Made by a program: the position numbers and the translations under genes
Notes under the pieces: model-generated
Seen by the model: the letters and a program-made list of their open reading frames with translations, nothing else
The model's database searches: none
Told to the model about the DNA's origin: nothing
NCBI GenBank assembly: GCA_951828535.1
Contig: OX639990.1
Span: forward strand, 359,300-423,299
Reading direction: 5' to 3'
Origin: an uncultured Candidatus Entotheonella sp.
GTDB taxonomy: Bacteria > Tectomicrobia > Entotheonellia > Entotheonellales > Entotheonellaceae
DNA length: 64,000 bases
Part shown: piece after piece, positions 27,271 through 35,444 of the stretch
How the letters are laid out: the number at the start of each line of letters is the position of its first letter
Numbering within the stretch: the first letter of the stretch is position 1

Positions 27271-28863
27271 CTACGATGCCTGAAAGTCCCGCCCGACCAG
27301 TGCTACCGCTTGGCGAGCAAGGCGGCGTGCGTGCTTCTGCTTGATGGGTGAGTGGAGGAAGCGATTCAGGCTGGCGAGCAGGTAGAACTGGCACGTCTCG
27401 GAGGCGTCGGGTAGTTCCTCCTGCACGGCCCGTGCCGTCTTGACGACGTGGGCGGCGTAAATGGGCTCCCGCAGGCCATGGTCCAGCAGCAACTCAGTAA
27501 CCTCTCCAAAGAAGCCGTCGGGATCCGCCACGGCCCATTCCCCTTCCGTTTGTGCGAGTTCCAAGTCCACATAGCGGCGGTTGCGCCCTACGAAGCAGGC
27601 CATCTGCAGGAGGCCGGGTGCCCACAGCGACGGCACGGCGGCGCACTGCGCCCGCACGGCGTTGGCAAAGGTGATGCCGTGCGTGAAGCTCAGCCAACTG
27701 ACGTTGTCGCTCACGGGCCGATGATACTGCGTATCGTAGGTGGCGTCGTAGCAGAGGAAGTTACGGGCCAGGGCCTCCAGGAGCGCCTGGTAGAGCGCCT
27801 CCGGGGTGTGGGACGCGGCGTTTCGCACCACCCATGCCAGCGTTTGTTTGGTCGTCGCTGGGTAGGGCAGGGGCTCACAAGCCTTGGATGTCCCCCAGGT
27901 GTCGGATTGCAAGGCAGCCAGGGCACCGGCGTAGTCCCGGAAGTCGGGCAGCAGGTCCTCCCGTGTGGTGTAGCAGAGATGTCGCGCCAGGGTGGGCAGC
28001 AGAAAGGGTTCGACCTCCACGCCGAGGTGCTCGATCAATTGGGATGCCTTGTAGACATAGATCAGCGAGTGGCCGAAATCGTTGTAGTGGGCCAGCGCGG
28101 TGGTGGCCAGTGCCTCGTGCATATCGTGCCAGTGCAGCCCGTTGGCCAGGCCTTGCAGAACCATCCCCTCGGCGGCCTGCGGATTTTCCGCCTCGACCGC
28201 GTCGGCGAAGCCCTGAGTCGTAAACGGCTCCCGGGCGTCGCCAAAAGAGTGGACGGGGTACCGCAGGGCCGTATGTGCCATGTGGTCGATGGATTCCGCC
28301 AGACAGATGAGTTGCGGTTCCCATTCTCCGGCGAACTGCCGTGCCAGGGTCAGCCAATCGGCGGCCGCGGCATAGGCGTGCACAAAGCCGAACTCCAAGC
28401 GGTCGTGCGACCACGCCACTGCTTGGCGCACCGCCACCAGCGGCTCAAGGCCGTGAAAGTGCAGGCGGCTTAATTCCCGGCAGATGCGGTCGTATTCCTG
28501 CTTGCGGAAAGCCTCGTGCAGGCCGTCCAGAATCTCCGATTGCACGACCTCGGGAGGTGGGTCGGCCAGGTTGAGCCATACGTAGCCGTCCTCAACGCGT
28601 GTCTCGTAGGACCGCACATGATCGCCGCCGAGGATGCAGCGGCCATCGCTAAGGCGGAACTTCCAGTTGTGCCAGTTGCAGGTGAGGGTGTAGGCGTCGT
28701 CAATCTGACCCTCGACCAAGGGATAGCCCTCGTGCGGGCAGCGGTTGTCCACGGCGTAAACCGACCCGGCAACGCTGAACAAGGCCACCTGCTTCGGCGG
28801 ATGTTGAAACGTGACCGGACGACGTTGCAACTCGGAACACGGTACCGTCTTGACCCAGGACAT
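27271..28863 (-). CDS. Rieske 2Fe-2S protein with large helical C-terminal domain
   Basis: The 530-aa protein has an N-terminal Rieske domain with intact cluster ligands, C42-x-H44 (CPHEGYPL) and C62-x2-H65 (CNWHNW), then about 420 residues of mostly helical sequence with no motif I can assign. This C-terminal part is rich in His and acidic residues in two short stretches, LHWHDMHE and HYNDFGH, which could bind metal. It may relate to questin-oxidase-like proteins, but I am not sure. The ATG follows GGAGGTGA. It is the last gene of a minus-strand run starting with metH. Confidence 0.75.
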   Translation of the reverse strand: MSWVKTVPCSELQRRPVTFQHPPKQVALFSVAGSVYAVDNRCPHEGYPLVEGQIDDAYTLTCNWHNWKFRLSDGRCILGGDHVRSYETRVEDGYVWLNLADPPPEVVQSEILDGLHEAFRKQEYDRICRELSRLHFHGLEPLVAVRQAVAWSHDRLEFGFVHAYAAAADWLTLARQFAGEWEPQLICLAESIDHMAHTALRYPVHSFGDAREPFTTQGFADAVEAENPQAAEGMVLQGLANGLHWHDMHEALATTALAHYNDFGHSLIYVYKASQLIEHLGVEVEPFLLPTLARHLCYTTREDLLPDFRDYAGALAALQSDTWGTSKACEPLPYPATTKQTLAWVVRNAASHTPEALYQALLEALARNFLCYDATYDTQYHRPVSDNVSWLSFTHGITFANAVRAQCAAVPSLWAPGLLQMACFVGRNRRYVDLELAQTEGEWAVADPDGFFGEVTELLLDHGLREPIYAAHVVKTARAVQEELPDASETCQFYLLASLNRFLHSPIKQKHARRLARQAVALVGRDFQAS

Positions 28864-28900
28864 AGTCACCTCCAGATAAGACAGGGTTGGCCTGCGGCGT

Positions 28901-29434
28901 CTAGCCTTCGGGCACTTCGGGAGCGTATGGATAGTCATCCGCGGTCAGCGCCCGCAGCGTGAATGCCCCTATCGAAATAAGGCCCCACAGCAGCCCGATG
29001 ACCACCCCGGCATCGACGATCCCCCGCCACGGTTGCGCGAGCCAGCGCACCGCAACGATGAGCAGGATGATGAACACCGTCAGCGCATACACGGAGATCA
29101 CGCGCCGCCTTGTGGTGTGGAAGTAACCCATGCAGAAAAACGGAGCCAGCAGCACGTGCGCCGGGCGCGGATGCGCAATCAGGTGCTTGGCGCGCGCGAC
29201 GATACGCGGCGAGAAGCTCTGTTGAAAGCCGCGGTAGCCCTCGGACCAGGCCATGAAGGCGACGTGCACGGCCAGGACCAGCCAATGATGGACGCGAAGG
29301 TCGTAAGACCAGGCGTCAGCGGCGACCCCGGCCAGCCGCCATACGGAATAGCCCAGCAAAAAAGCGATGCCCGCGAGGCCCCAAACGGCTCCGAGGTACC
29401 CAAGGATTCGATCTGACGGCGCATTGGCGATCAT
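28901..29434 (-). CDS. four-helix membrane protein of unknown function
   Basis: The 177-aa protein has about four membrane helices (roughly residues 9-35, 48-64, 111-131 and 138-160) and a Lys/His/Arg-rich cytoplasmic loop (about 70-100). I recognise no family. It overlaps the upstream Rieske gene by four bases (ATGA) and lies 37 bases before the larger Rieske gene, so the three are translated from one message. Several His residues lie near the helix ends (VHHWLVLAVHVAFMAW), which would be compatible with heme or quinone binding, but this is only a suggestion. Confidence 0.7.
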   Translation of the reverse strand: MIANAPSDRILGYLGAVWGLAGIAFLLGYSVWRLAGVAADAWSYDLRVHHWLVLAVHVAFMAWSEGYRGFQQSFSPRIVARAKHLIAHPRPAHVLLAPFFCMGYFHTTRRRVISVYALTVFIILLIVAVRWLAQPWRGIVDAGVVIGLLWGLISIGAFTLRALTADDYPYAPEVPEG

Positions 29435-29784
29435 GAGGCGGGGGCTTCCTTGGTGTCACCCGGCAGGGTCACGAACAGATCGTCGCCCTGCACGGTGAGC
29501 GGATAGGTGGGCACCGGCGGCGCCTTGGGGATGTTGACGCAAACGCCGTCGCGCAGGTTGAAGCGCCAGGCGTGCCACATGCACATAATGGTGCCGTTTT
29601 GCACCGGCCCCTCGCTCAGCGGCGCTCCGGCATGCGGGCACACGTCTTCCAAGGCGAAGAATTCGCCGCCGTACCGGAACACGGCGATGAAGCGCTTACC
29701 GACCCTGAACTCCCGCCCGGCGCCTTCCGGCACCTCGTGCACGCTGGCCAAACGAACGGCCGTGGTGGCCTGTGGATGCGACAT
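29431..29784 (-). CDS. Rieske 2Fe-2S ferredoxin
   Basis: The 117-aa protein is a stand-alone Rieske domain of the ferredoxin type (BphF/NirD-like): C49-x-H51 (CPHAGAPLSEG) and C68-x2-H71 (CMWHAWRF) ligate the cluster, with the GxxVxxPxxxP.P.YP pattern at the end (IPKAPPVPTYPLTV). It should pass electrons to a partner oxygenase or reductase. Its stop overlaps the start of the membrane protein gene. The ribosome site is AAAGGGATTTTGGA. It lies between two small membrane protein genes in the metH run. Confidence 0.88.
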   Translation of the reverse strand: MSHPQATTAVRLASVHEVPEGAGREFRVGKRFIAVFRYGGEFFALEDVCPHAGAPLSEGPVQNGTIMCMWHAWRFNLRDGVCVNIPKAPPVPTYPLTVQGDDLFVTLPGDTKEAPAS

Positions 29785-29799
29785 TCCAAAATCCCTTTG

Positions 29800-29991
29800 T
29801 CAGAACACGAAATGGCGCACCACCTTCACGAGGAAGCTGATAGCCAGGTATGTGACCAGCATGATGGTGAGCCAGCTAATCTTGCGGTCGAACCCTCGCA
29901 CGCGTTCCCGGTACGCCGGCGATTGGGACAGCATGAAGCGATGCGCGAGATAGAGCAGGATAAAACCGGCGATCATCTTCACGATGCCCAT
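29800..29991 (-). CDS. 63-aa membrane protein
   Basis: This small protein has two predicted membrane helices (about residues 3-20 and 38-58) joined by a basic loop SPAYRERVRGFDRKIS. No family is recognised. The ATG has GGAGATCAGGAC in front and lies 29 bases after the metH stop; the Rieske ferredoxin begins 15 bases after its own stop. A longer open frame upstream overlaps metH and is unlikely to be used. The tight spacing supports a real gene in the same transcript. Confidence 0.6.
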   Translation of the reverse strand: MGIVKMIAGFILLYLAHRFMLSQSPAYRERVRGFDRKISWLTIMLVTYLAISFLVKVVRHFVF

Positions 29992-30020
29992 GTCCTGATC
30001 TCCCAATCGCGGGCTTGGCG

Positions 30021-33000
30021 TTATTCGGCCCGAAAATACTCCGCCTCCGGGTGATGCAGCACGAGTGCCGACACCGACGCCTCGGGGTCCATCATGAAAC
30101 CGTCGGTCAACTGCACGCCGATGGCCTCCGGGCGCAGCAGCCGAAACAGCTTGTCCTGATCCTCCAGGTCCGGGCAGGCGGGGTAGCCAAATGACACCCG
30201 CAGGCCACGATACGCCGCCCGGAAGCGGTCGCGCATGGTCATTTCCGGCGGGTCGGGGAAGTCCCACCAAGCCCTCAGATCCTGATGCAGCTTTTCGGCG
30301 AAGGCCTCCGCCAGCTCAATGGCGATGGCCTGGATGGCGTGGGAACGCATGTAGGCGCCGGCGTCTTTGTACATGGCTGCAAGGTCGCGCACGCCCAGCC
30401 CGCAGGTGACGACGAAGAAGGCCACCGAATCCATGTCGCCCGACTCAACGGGCCGTACGAAGTCGGCCAGGCAGAGATGCTTGCCGCCGCTTTGGCGCGG
30501 GAACGTGAAGCGCTCAATCAACTTGGAGGGGTTGTCCGGGTCGTAGATGAGCACCGAATCGCCTTCGGCCTGTGCCGGAAAGTAGCGGCACACGGCGTGC
30601 GCGTTGACCAGCTGGGCACCTACCACCTCCTGGAACACCGCGTCGATGCGCTCTTTCATGGCGATGGCCTTGGGGTCTCCCTGCGCGAAGCGTTTCTGCA
30701 CGTTGCCGTGCAGGCCCATGTGCTTGCCGTAGAGCATCTGCGGGTTCAGATAGGGCCACAAATGGTCAAGCGACAAGTCGCGGAACACCAGGTGCTCGAA
30801 CGTCGGGACGCCGGGCAGCGGCACGTCGGTGCGCACCGCTGAGCGCTGGGCGGGAATGGCCGCGGCAGGGGCGCGCTGCGGTTCGGCTTCGCTGGCGCGG
30901 AGGCGTAACGCCTGTTGCTCCGCTTGCACCCGTGCCACGAGGTCTTCGCGCTGGGAATCCTTGCTGAGTTGGTTGGCGAGGTCGAGACCCTGCATGGCGT
31001 CCTTGGCGTAGAGCACCGGCGCACCGTCGTAGGCCGGGGCGATTTTCAGCGCCGTGAAGCGATTCGACAGCGCTGCGCCGCCCACCATGATGGGAGCCTT
31101 GACGCCGGCTTCGCGCAGGTCCTGCGCTGTCAACACCATCTGTTGGGCCGATTTGACCAACAGCCCGGACAAGCCGATGGTGTCCGGCTGCTCGGCGCGG
31201 TACGCCTCGATCAACTGCTGCGGCAACACCTTGATGCCCAGGTTGATGACCTCAAAGCCGTTGTTGCTCAGCACGATGTCCACTAGGTTCTTGCCGATGT
31301 CGTGCACGTCGCCCTTCACGGTAGCCAGGATGACCTTGCCTTTCAGGCTGCTCTCACCCTTTTCCATGTAGGGCTCGAGGTAGGCCACGGCCGCCTTCAT
31401 CACCTCGGCGCTAAGCAGCACCTCGGCGATAATCAATTCGTTGCTGTTGAACAGCCGCCCTACCTCCGTCATGCCGTCCATCAGCGGGCCGTTGATAATC
31501 TCCATGGCAGCATGCTGCTGCAGGGCCTGCTCCAAGTCGGCAACCAGGCCGTCCTTGCTCCCCTCCACCACGTAGGACGGAAGCCGCTGCTCCAGGGGCA
31601 GGGTGACGGTCGGCTGGCGGGCGCCGGACTTTTTCCCTCGATAAAATCCGCTGAATGCCCCGATGGGGTCGTCGCCGCGCCAAAACAGCAGATCCTCGGC
31701 AAGCCGCCGTTCTTCCTCCGAAATGGAGGCATAGCGCTCCAGCCGTTCCGAGTTGACGATGGCATAGTCCAGACCGGCGCGGGTGCAGTGGTATAGAAAT
31801 ACGGCGTTCAGCACCTCGCGGCCGGCGTTGGGCAGGCCGAACGAGACGTTGGAAATACCCAAGATGGTGCTACACAGGGGGAACCGTTCCTTGATCGCGT
31901 GGACGCCGGCGATGGTCTCGGCGGCTGAGCCGATGTAGTTTTCGTCGCCGGTGCCGACCGGGAAGACGAGCGGGTCGAAGATGATGTCCCGCGGCAACAG
32001 GCCGTATTCGCCGGTGAGCAGGTCGTAAGCGCGTTGGGCGATGGTCAGTTTACGTTCGCGGCTGATGCCCATGCCCTGCACTGGGTCCTCATCGATGCAA
32101 CCGACCACCACCGCGGCGCCATACGTACGCAGCAACGGCACGATAGCGGCGAAGCGCTCCTCGCCGTCTTCGAGGTTGATGGAGTTGACGATAGCCTTGC
32201 CGGGCGAGTGTTTCAGCGCCAGCTCAATGACCGGCGCCTCGGTGGAATCGATCATCAGCGGCACGCGCATTTTGCCGGCGACGAATTTCAGGAAGTGCTG
32301 CATATCGGCATATTCGTCACGGTCTGGATTCGCCAGGCAAATGTCTACTACTTGTGCGCCTCCCTTGATCTGGGCGCGGCCGATGTCGGCAGCCCGCTCG
32401 AACTCGCCGGCGCTGATCAGGTCGCGGAAACGCTTGGAGCCGATAACGTTGGTGCGCTCGCCGACGATGACCGGGCGGTTGTCGGCCTCCAGGGGCAGGT
32501 AGTCCAGACCTGATACGGCCACGACAGTGCGGCCTGCAGGGGGGTGGGGGCGCTTGCTCTGTGCCATGTCGGCCAGCACTTCGATGTGTTGCGGTGTGGT
32601 ACCGCAGCAACCGCCCGCGACGTGCAGCCAGCCGTTGTCGATGAAGCGTTCGAGCTGCGTGGCGAGCGACGTCGGTGTCTCGTGATAGTGACCCTCTTCA
32701 TCCGGCAGGCCGGCGTTGGGGTGGCAGCTTACGGGAACGGATGACAGGTCGGCGAGGCTGCGCAGGTGGTCGGTCATGAACTCCGGGCCGGTGGCGCAAT
32801 TGAGCCCGATGGCCAGCGGTTTATAGTGTGCGATGGAGGTATAGAGCGCCTCCACATTCTGACCGCCGAGCATGGTGCCCATCGGCTCGATGGTCACTGA
32901 AATCATCAGGGGCACCTGACGCCCCGCCTCTTGCATGGCACGGCGGGCGCCCAAGACAGTGGCCTTGAGGTTCAGCGTGTCCTGCGCCGTTTCGATGAGC

Positions 33001-33467
33001 AGCAGATCGATGCCGCCCTCCAGCAGCCCCAGGGTCTGCTCGCGGAAGGCGTCAATGACCTCGTCGAACGTCACGCCGCCGGTAACGGTGATAGTCTTGG
33101 TCTGCGGTCCCAGCGACCCGGCGGCAAAGCGCGGCTTGTCCGACGTGTTGTGTGCGGCGACGGCTTCTCGCGCCAGACGCGCCGCCGCGGCGTTAATGGC
33201 GTGCACCCGATGTTGCAGGTTGTATTCGGAAAGCACGATGCGCGTGCCGCCGAAGGTGTTGGTGCAGATAATGTCGGCGCCGGCTTGCAGGTAGGCGCCG
33301 TGGATGTCGTGGAGCACATCGGGCCGCGTGAGGTTCAGATGTTCGTAGCAACCCTCGTAGTCGGGGCCGCCGAAATCGGCAGCCGTGAGCGGCTTGGCCT
33401 GCAGGAAAGTCCCCATTGCACCGTCCAGAACCAGGACGCGCTCTTGCAATAATTCCTGAATGTTCAT
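30021..33467 (-). CDS. metH: cobalamin-dependent methionine synthase MetH
   Basis: The 1148-aa enzyme transfers a methyl group from methyltetrahydrofolate to homocysteine through cobalamin. Modules in order: homocysteine-binding domain with zinc Cys near residues 223 and 286-287 (GLNCATG, GGCCGTTPQH), pterin-binding domain (GERTNVIGSKRF), cobalamin cap, B12 domain with the DxHxxG motif GDVHDIG near residue 720, and the C-terminal reactivation domain with RVSFGYPACPDLEDQ. All modules are present, and length is near normal. No cobalamin riboswitch can fit in the roughly 110-base leader. It heads a run containing two Rieske genes. Confidence 0.96.
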   Translation of the reverse strand: MNIQELLQERVLVLDGAMGTFLQAKPLTAADFGGPDYEGCYEHLNLTRPDVLHDIHGAYLQAGADIICTNTFGGTRIVLSEYNLQHRVHAINAAAARLAREAVAAHNTSDKPRFAAGSLGPQTKTITVTGGVTFDEVIDAFREQTLGLLEGGIDLLLIETAQDTLNLKATVLGARRAMQEAGRQVPLMISVTIEPMGTMLGGQNVEALYTSIAHYKPLAIGLNCATGPEFMTDHLRSLADLSSVPVSCHPNAGLPDEEGHYHETPTSLATQLERFIDNGWLHVAGGCCGTTPQHIEVLADMAQSKRPHPPAGRTVVAVSGLDYLPLEADNRPVIVGERTNVIGSKRFRDLISAGEFERAADIGRAQIKGGAQVVDICLANPDRDEYADMQHFLKFVAGKMRVPLMIDSTEAPVIELALKHSPGKAIVNSINLEDGEERFAAIVPLLRTYGAAVVVGCIDEDPVQGMGISRERKLTIAQRAYDLLTGEYGLLPRDIIFDPLVFPVGTGDENYIGSAAETIAGVHAIKERFPLCSTILGISNVSFGLPNAGREVLNAVFLYHCTRAGLDYAIVNSERLERYASISEEERRLAEDLLFWRGDDPIGAFSGFYRGKKSGARQPTVTLPLEQRLPSYVVEGSKDGLVADLEQALQQHAAMEIINGPLMDGMTEVGRLFNSNELIIAEVLLSAEVMKAAVAYLEPYMEKGESSLKGKVILATVKGDVHDIGKNLVDIVLSNNGFEVINLGIKVLPQQLIEAYRAEQPDTIGLSGLLVKSAQQMVLTAQDLREAGVKAPIMVGGAALSNRFTALKIAPAYDGAPVLYAKDAMQGLDLANQLSKDSQREDLVARVQAEQQALRLRASEAEPQRAPAAAIPAQRSAVRTDVPLPGVPTFEHLVFRDLSLDHLWPYLNPQMLYGKHMGLHGNVQKRFAQGDPKAIAMKERIDAVFQEVVGAQLVNAHAVCRYFPAQAEGDSVLIYDPDNPSKLIERFTFPRQSGGKHLCLADFVRPVESGDMDSVAFFVVTCGLGVRDLAAMYKDAGAYMRSHAIQAIAIELAEAFAEKLHQDLRAWWDFPDPPEMTMRDRFRAAYRGLRVSFGYPACPDLEDQDKLFRLLRPEAIGVQLTDGFMMDPEASVSALVLHHPEAEYFRAE

Positions 33468-33545
33468 GTTAGACTCGTTTCCTCCAACCCATTAAGGTGC
33501 GGATTGATTTTCAACTGTAGCAAAAACCTGACGGGGTAACAAAAA

Positions 33546-33568
33546 CGCGAGGCGTTGATTGCCTCGTG
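33546..33568 (-). terminator. hairpin followed by T-run upstream of metH
   Basis: A six-base perfect stem (CGAGGC/GCCTCG, 33548-33553 and 33561-33566, with two further weak pairs) is followed on the minus strand by GTTTTTGTT. It has the form of an intrinsic terminator in the metH direction but sits before metH and no minus-strand gene lies upstream of it. It could limit read-through or act as a leader attenuator. The stem is short, so confidence is low. Confidence 0.3.
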
Positions 33569-33581
33569 GCGGGTGTTGTAC

Positions 33582-34319
33582 ATGCCGAGGGAACGGATCA
33601 ACGGATATGGTATGTATTACGAGGTGGCCGGGGAGGGCGTGCCGTTTCTGTTCGTGCACGGCGGCTTGGGCGGCGGCAGGGGCAGCGAGGTATTCCGACA
33701 GCATCACATGGCCGAGTTGGCGCAGCACGCCACGGTTATTGCCTTTGACCGCCGCGCCGCGGGGCAGTCGGAGGAGCCGGCGGCCGGCTATGGGTTTGAA
33801 TGTTTCGTCGCAGACATCCTGGGGTTGCTTGATCATTTGGGGCACCCTCGGGCCGTGCTTATGGGAACCTCGGCCGGCGGACCGCAGGTGCTTCAGTGCG
33901 CGCTGGATCACCCGCAGCGGGTGATGGGCCTGGTGCTCAGCAGCACCGCCTCGCAGACGGTGCGGGTGCCGCCGGAGCTGGCTTCGCTGACGACCTATCT
34001 GGGCACGATCGCTTTGTCGGATCTGCAAAACATCCTGGGGCACGCCTCGGGTGGAGCCGCTGGCGGCATTCTGCAGACTTACCTGGCCTATCACCTGCAC
34101 GGCGACCCGATTGCCAGCCGCCTGGGGGAGGTTGAGGCGCCGGCGCTCGTCCTGCATGGCACGGCGGACGAAGAAGTTCCGTTTACCGAAGGCCGCCGCC
34201 TGCACGCCGGATTACGTAACGCCTCTTTGACCAGCATCGAGGGCGGTCGTCACGGCATTATGACCAGCCACGCCGTCGCCTTTCGCCAGGCGATTATCGA
34301 TTTTCTGGCGGATCTTTAA
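33582..34319 (+). CDS. alpha/beta hydrolase
   Basis: This 245-aa protein has the classical alpha/beta-hydrolase layout: oxyanion-hole HGGLGGGRG near residue 25, DRRAAGQS, nucleophile elbow GTSAGGP (Ser near residue 97), a late acid in LHGTADEEVP and the catalytic His in GGRHGIM. The lid region is small. An in-frame TTG at 33555 would add nine residues, but the 33582 ATG begins the domain directly. It is divergent from metH and followed by a ketopantoate-reductase-like gene. Substrate unknown; esterase or C-C hydrolase are both possible. Confidence 0.88.
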   Translation: MPRERINGYGMYYEVAGEGVPFLFVHGGLGGGRGSEVFRQHHMAELAQHATVIAFDRRAAGQSEEPAAGYGFECFVADILGLLDHLGHPRAVLMGTSAGGPQVLQCALDHPQRVMGLVLSSTASQTVRVPPELASLTTYLGTIALSDLQNILGHASGGAAGGILQTYLAYHLHGDPIASRLGEVEAPALVLHGTADEEVPFTEGRRLHAGLRNASLTSIEGGRHGIMTSHAVAFRQAIIDFLADL

Positions 34320-34418
34320 CCCTACCGATGCCAGACATCTTATTGACCTGCCGTATTGTTGTGAGTACAACCGGGCCTTGTTTTCGTGGAATCCAATGTT
34401 CACTGGGGGAGTATGCCA

Positions 34419-35426
34419 ATGCGTTTCGTCATGTGTGGTGCGGGTGCGATTGGGGGAGTCCTGGGCGGTCAACTGGCCAAAGCCGGTTTTGAGGTTATCT
34501 TTATCGATAAAATTGCCGAGCACGTTGCGGCGCTCAACGAGCACGGTTTGCAACTCAAGGGGGTGCTCGGCAACCATACCCTGCCAGTCACCGCCGTCAT
34601 GCATGCCAGCGACATCGACTTTCGACCCGACGACGCGGTATTCATGTCCGTCAAATCGTTCCACTGCGCCGCTGCTTGTGCCGAGCTGAGGCGTGCCACG
34701 GCGCTGGAATTGCCGATCTTCTGTTCGCAGAACGGCGTCGCCAACGAGCCCACGGCGGGTCAATACTTCAGAAACGTCAACGGCGTCATGGTGCTGATCG
34801 GCGCGAAACGCCTGAACCCAGGAGAGATCGTGCACACCGGCAACGGGCCGATCGGCGTCGGCACCTATCCGGAGGGACTCAGCCAAGCGGCCCAGGACGT
34901 TGCCGCCGCTCTGGAAAAGACTGACTTGCCGGTTTACACCACCGAACGCATTGCCCAGGCCAAGTGGAACAAGATGCTGATCAACCTCAACAACGCCACC
35001 ATGGGGCTGACCGGGCTGGCCAGCCAGGAAGCGCGTTCGGACGGCGAGGCGCGTCTGTGGATGGCGGACGTGTGGGAGGAGGGAGCCCGGGTGCTGCACG
35101 CCGCCGGGATCGCCTACGAAGGGCCGCCCGACATGGGACCGATCGAAGACCGCATTGCCGAGTTGCGCAATCCCGACTTCAAGCCCGACGTGCCGGAGGA
35201 CGAGGAACTCAAGGGCCGCGCCTCGTTGTGGCAGGACCTGCATCACCAGCGCGGCGAGGTGGAAGCCGATTATTTCAATGGCGAGATCGTCGAGCTTGGC
35301 CGCCATCACAACGTCCCGACGCCCCACAGCAGCCTCTTACTGGATCTGATCAATGACATGGCGGCGAAGCGCGAGAAACCGGGGAAATACACCATCCGGG
35401 ACTTGCGCCAACGGCTGCAGGGCTGA
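34419..35426 (+). CDS. ketopantoate reductase (PanE/ApbA)-family oxidoreductase
   Basis: The 335-aa protein has an N-terminal Rossmann fold (VMCGAGAIGGVLGGQLAKAG), the SVKSF segment after the fourth strand, SQNGVANE with the conserved Asn, and a C-terminal helical domain with AKWNKMLINLNNA, which carries the catalytic Lys of the family. Many such paralogues are not true ketopantoate reductases, and the catabolic neighbours suggest another 2-oxo acid substrate. The ATG at 34419 is eight bases after GGGGGA; an ATG at 34413 is too close to it. A second paralogue lies at 51232-52275. Confidence 0.82.
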   Translation: MRFVMCGAGAIGGVLGGQLAKAGFEVIFIDKIAEHVAALNEHGLQLKGVLGNHTLPVTAVMHASDIDFRPDDAVFMSVKSFHCAAACAELRRATALELPIFCSQNGVANEPTAGQYFRNVNGVMVLIGAKRLNPGEIVHTGNGPIGVGTYPEGLSQAAQDVAAALEKTDLPVYTTERIAQAKWNKMLINLNNATMGLTGLASQEARSDGEARLWMADVWEEGARVLHAAGIAYEGPPDMGPIEDRIAELRNPDFKPDVPEDEELKGRASLWQDLHHQRGEVEADYFNGEIVELGRHHNVPTPHSSLLLDLINDMAAKREKPGKYTIRDLRQRLQG

Positions 35427-35444
35427 GGTGGGCCGGAACCCGCC

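Noticed and set aside
33468-33581. Cobalamin or SAM riboswitch before metH
   Set aside because: The gap to the divergent hydrolase gene is about 110 bases and shows no conserved B12 box or SAM-type junction.
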